Assembly: GCA_028274465.1 (NCBI GenBank)
Contig: CM051456.1
Coordinates: 14,721,745-14,785,744 of the forward strand
DNA: 64,000 nt
Origin: Plantago ovata
Lineage: Eukaryota; Streptophyta; Magnoliopsida; Lamiales; Plantaginaceae
Direction of reading: 5' to 3'
Shown here: in pieces, positions 63,301 through 64,000 of the stretch
Position numbering within the stretch: the stretch's first letter is position 1
Layout of the letters: each line of letters starts with the position of its first letter
Notes under the pieces: generated by a model
Databases searched by the model: none
What the model was told of the DNA's origin: nothing
What the model saw: the letters and a program-made list of their open reading frames with translations, nothing else
Made by a program: the position numbers and the translations under genes

Positions 63301-64000
63301 CATAGTAAAATCATTGATGGTTGTAGTCATGGTCGTACTGTGGGGTTGATTTCTTTCTGACCAACTCTAGACCGGCATGTCATAATATCAAATGTTGAAC
63401 AATGATACATATATAGCTATTTAGTTATTCATGCATTTCTTCAAGAAGATTTTGGTATAATTATTGAAAGTTTTGTGCTATGAGAACTCCAGGAGTGCAC
63501 TCTTTTTTATATTTGAACTGCACTACTATTGGATAATATATTATACAAACTACTTTAAAACATTCTTAATGATTGTAGGTCTGTAAAAGGAAGAGGGCGT
63601 GTGAGATCCCCCAAGATGACTGCAAGAGCTGACAAAAGAGAAGAAAAGGTGATAGATGATGCAGATGAAGAATCACTTGACAGTGAGAACAGTAAGCACA
63701 GTCTTCCGTCATCTCCTCGTCCCATTGGATCTGATGGAGAGCAGGCTGTTATAGCTGGGGATGATATGAATGATAATAAATCCGATAGAAGCTTTGACAC
63801 AGAAGGAGAGGATGTGGCTGTGGATGAAGACAATAGTGATATGGTTGAAGATAAACAGAAACTTAGTCCACTCAAGGAGCAGGTTTCTCAGGAAAATGAT
63901 GAAGCTGGAGATGAAGCTCTTCAGGATCACAAAGCAAGGTCAGGAAGTAGTAAAGATAACCGAAAGGTTCGTGAGAGTGAAGATGAAGTTCTTCAGGATA
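57327..64000 (+). CDS. FIP1: FIP1-like pre-mRNA polyadenylation factor, 5' part (3' end outside window)
   Basis: Plant FIP1 (FIPS5, FIP1[V]) is a CPSF-complex scaffold that binds RNA, poly(A) polymerase and CstF subunits in nuclear 3'-end processing. Exons: 57327-58232, 59535-59766, 60852-60978, 61083-61151, 61328-61462, 62515-62616, 62705-62973, 63579 to beyond 64000. The start [18 protein letters not shown] leads an acidic region ([19 protein letters not shown]). Next come the Pro/Gly-rich [18 protein letters not shown] and the FIP1 core [20 protein letters not shown] with [18 protein letters not shown]. After that is a charged Asp/Glu-rich tail. Exon 59535-59766 has a -1 frame step at the A4 run 59668-59671: five A would read [15 protein letters not shown], as in the family, and restore the phase of the following splice. 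The family is certain; the break is probably an uncalled base. Confidence 0.93.
58881..58901 (+). repeat. C21 homopolymer followed by ACC repeats
   Basis: Twenty-one C then ACCACCACC in the first FIP1 intron. The length is unlikely to be exact in an assembly. Confidence 0.9.
62001..62453 (+). repeat. 223-bp tandem duplication in a FIP1 intron
   Basis: Two copies start with GAGAAGATCAAAGACAT at 62001 and 62224. Both contain TTCACTACCTTGTAAATGTA, CTATATGAGCACTAT and TCGAGGTTGTCAGT, with some divergence. They lie in intron 61463-62514 and do not touch coding exons. Confidence 0.9.

Overview
This is nuclear DNA from a flowering plant, almost certainly a eudicot. The genes carry many GT-AG introns, the intergenic DNA is AT-rich, and plant element families are present (Stowaway and Tourist MITEs, a Mutator-like element, an L1-type LINE, LTR remnants). 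Every recognisable protein belongs to a plant family. The species cannot be named from the sequence; an asterid is a guess.

Layout. 1-7854 (+) is the 3' part of a Dicer-like 4 (DCL4) gene: PAZ end, two RNase III domains, two dsRBDs. It converges on 8396-12277 (-), a complete 11-exon plasma-membrane H+-ATPase of 948 residues. 12.77-14.34 kb is a degenerate 42-bp tandem array. 16672-19049 (+) is an F-box gene with two frame breaks and a Stowaway MITE in its last intron. 19.47-20.06 kb is a piece of an LTR. 21216-22835 (+) is a class V (GH18) chitinase. 22957-23926 is a Mutator-like element with a core of palindromes. 24-32.5 kb is gene-poor and holds a tRNA-Cys, a partial copy of it, and several small elements. 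32.5-35.8 kb is a 5'-truncated LINE interrupted by a solo LTR.

From 37 kb the window is gene-dense: a type-B response regulator (37601-42031 +), a DUF1068 (ELMO/NKS1-type) membrane protein (42875-45698 -), the SNARE YKT6 (47136-50378 +), and the first eight exons of a FIP1-like polyadenylation factor (57327 to beyond the end, +). As I recall, FIP1[V], YKT61 and ARR18 are near neighbours on Arabidopsis chromosome 5 (At5g58040, At5g58060, At5g58080), so this half looks like a conserved syntenic block. The genes otherwise act in unrelated pathways: small-RNA silencing, proton pumping, cytokinin signalling, Golgi traffic, mRNA 3'-end formation, and chitin hydrolysis.

Two results stand out. First, four unrelated host genes (DCL4, F-box, chitinase, FIP1) contain five frame breaks that are all one base short; the three best-placed ones are in short homopolymers. 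This pattern points to base-calling or assembly error more than to gene death. Second, between YKT6 and FIP1 there are three diverged collinear copies (51.3-54.0 kb) of an unrecognised, probably non-coding unit. Each ends in a hairpin around the same 12-base motif, with stems whose sequences differ yet still pair. It is the best candidate here for something undescribed.
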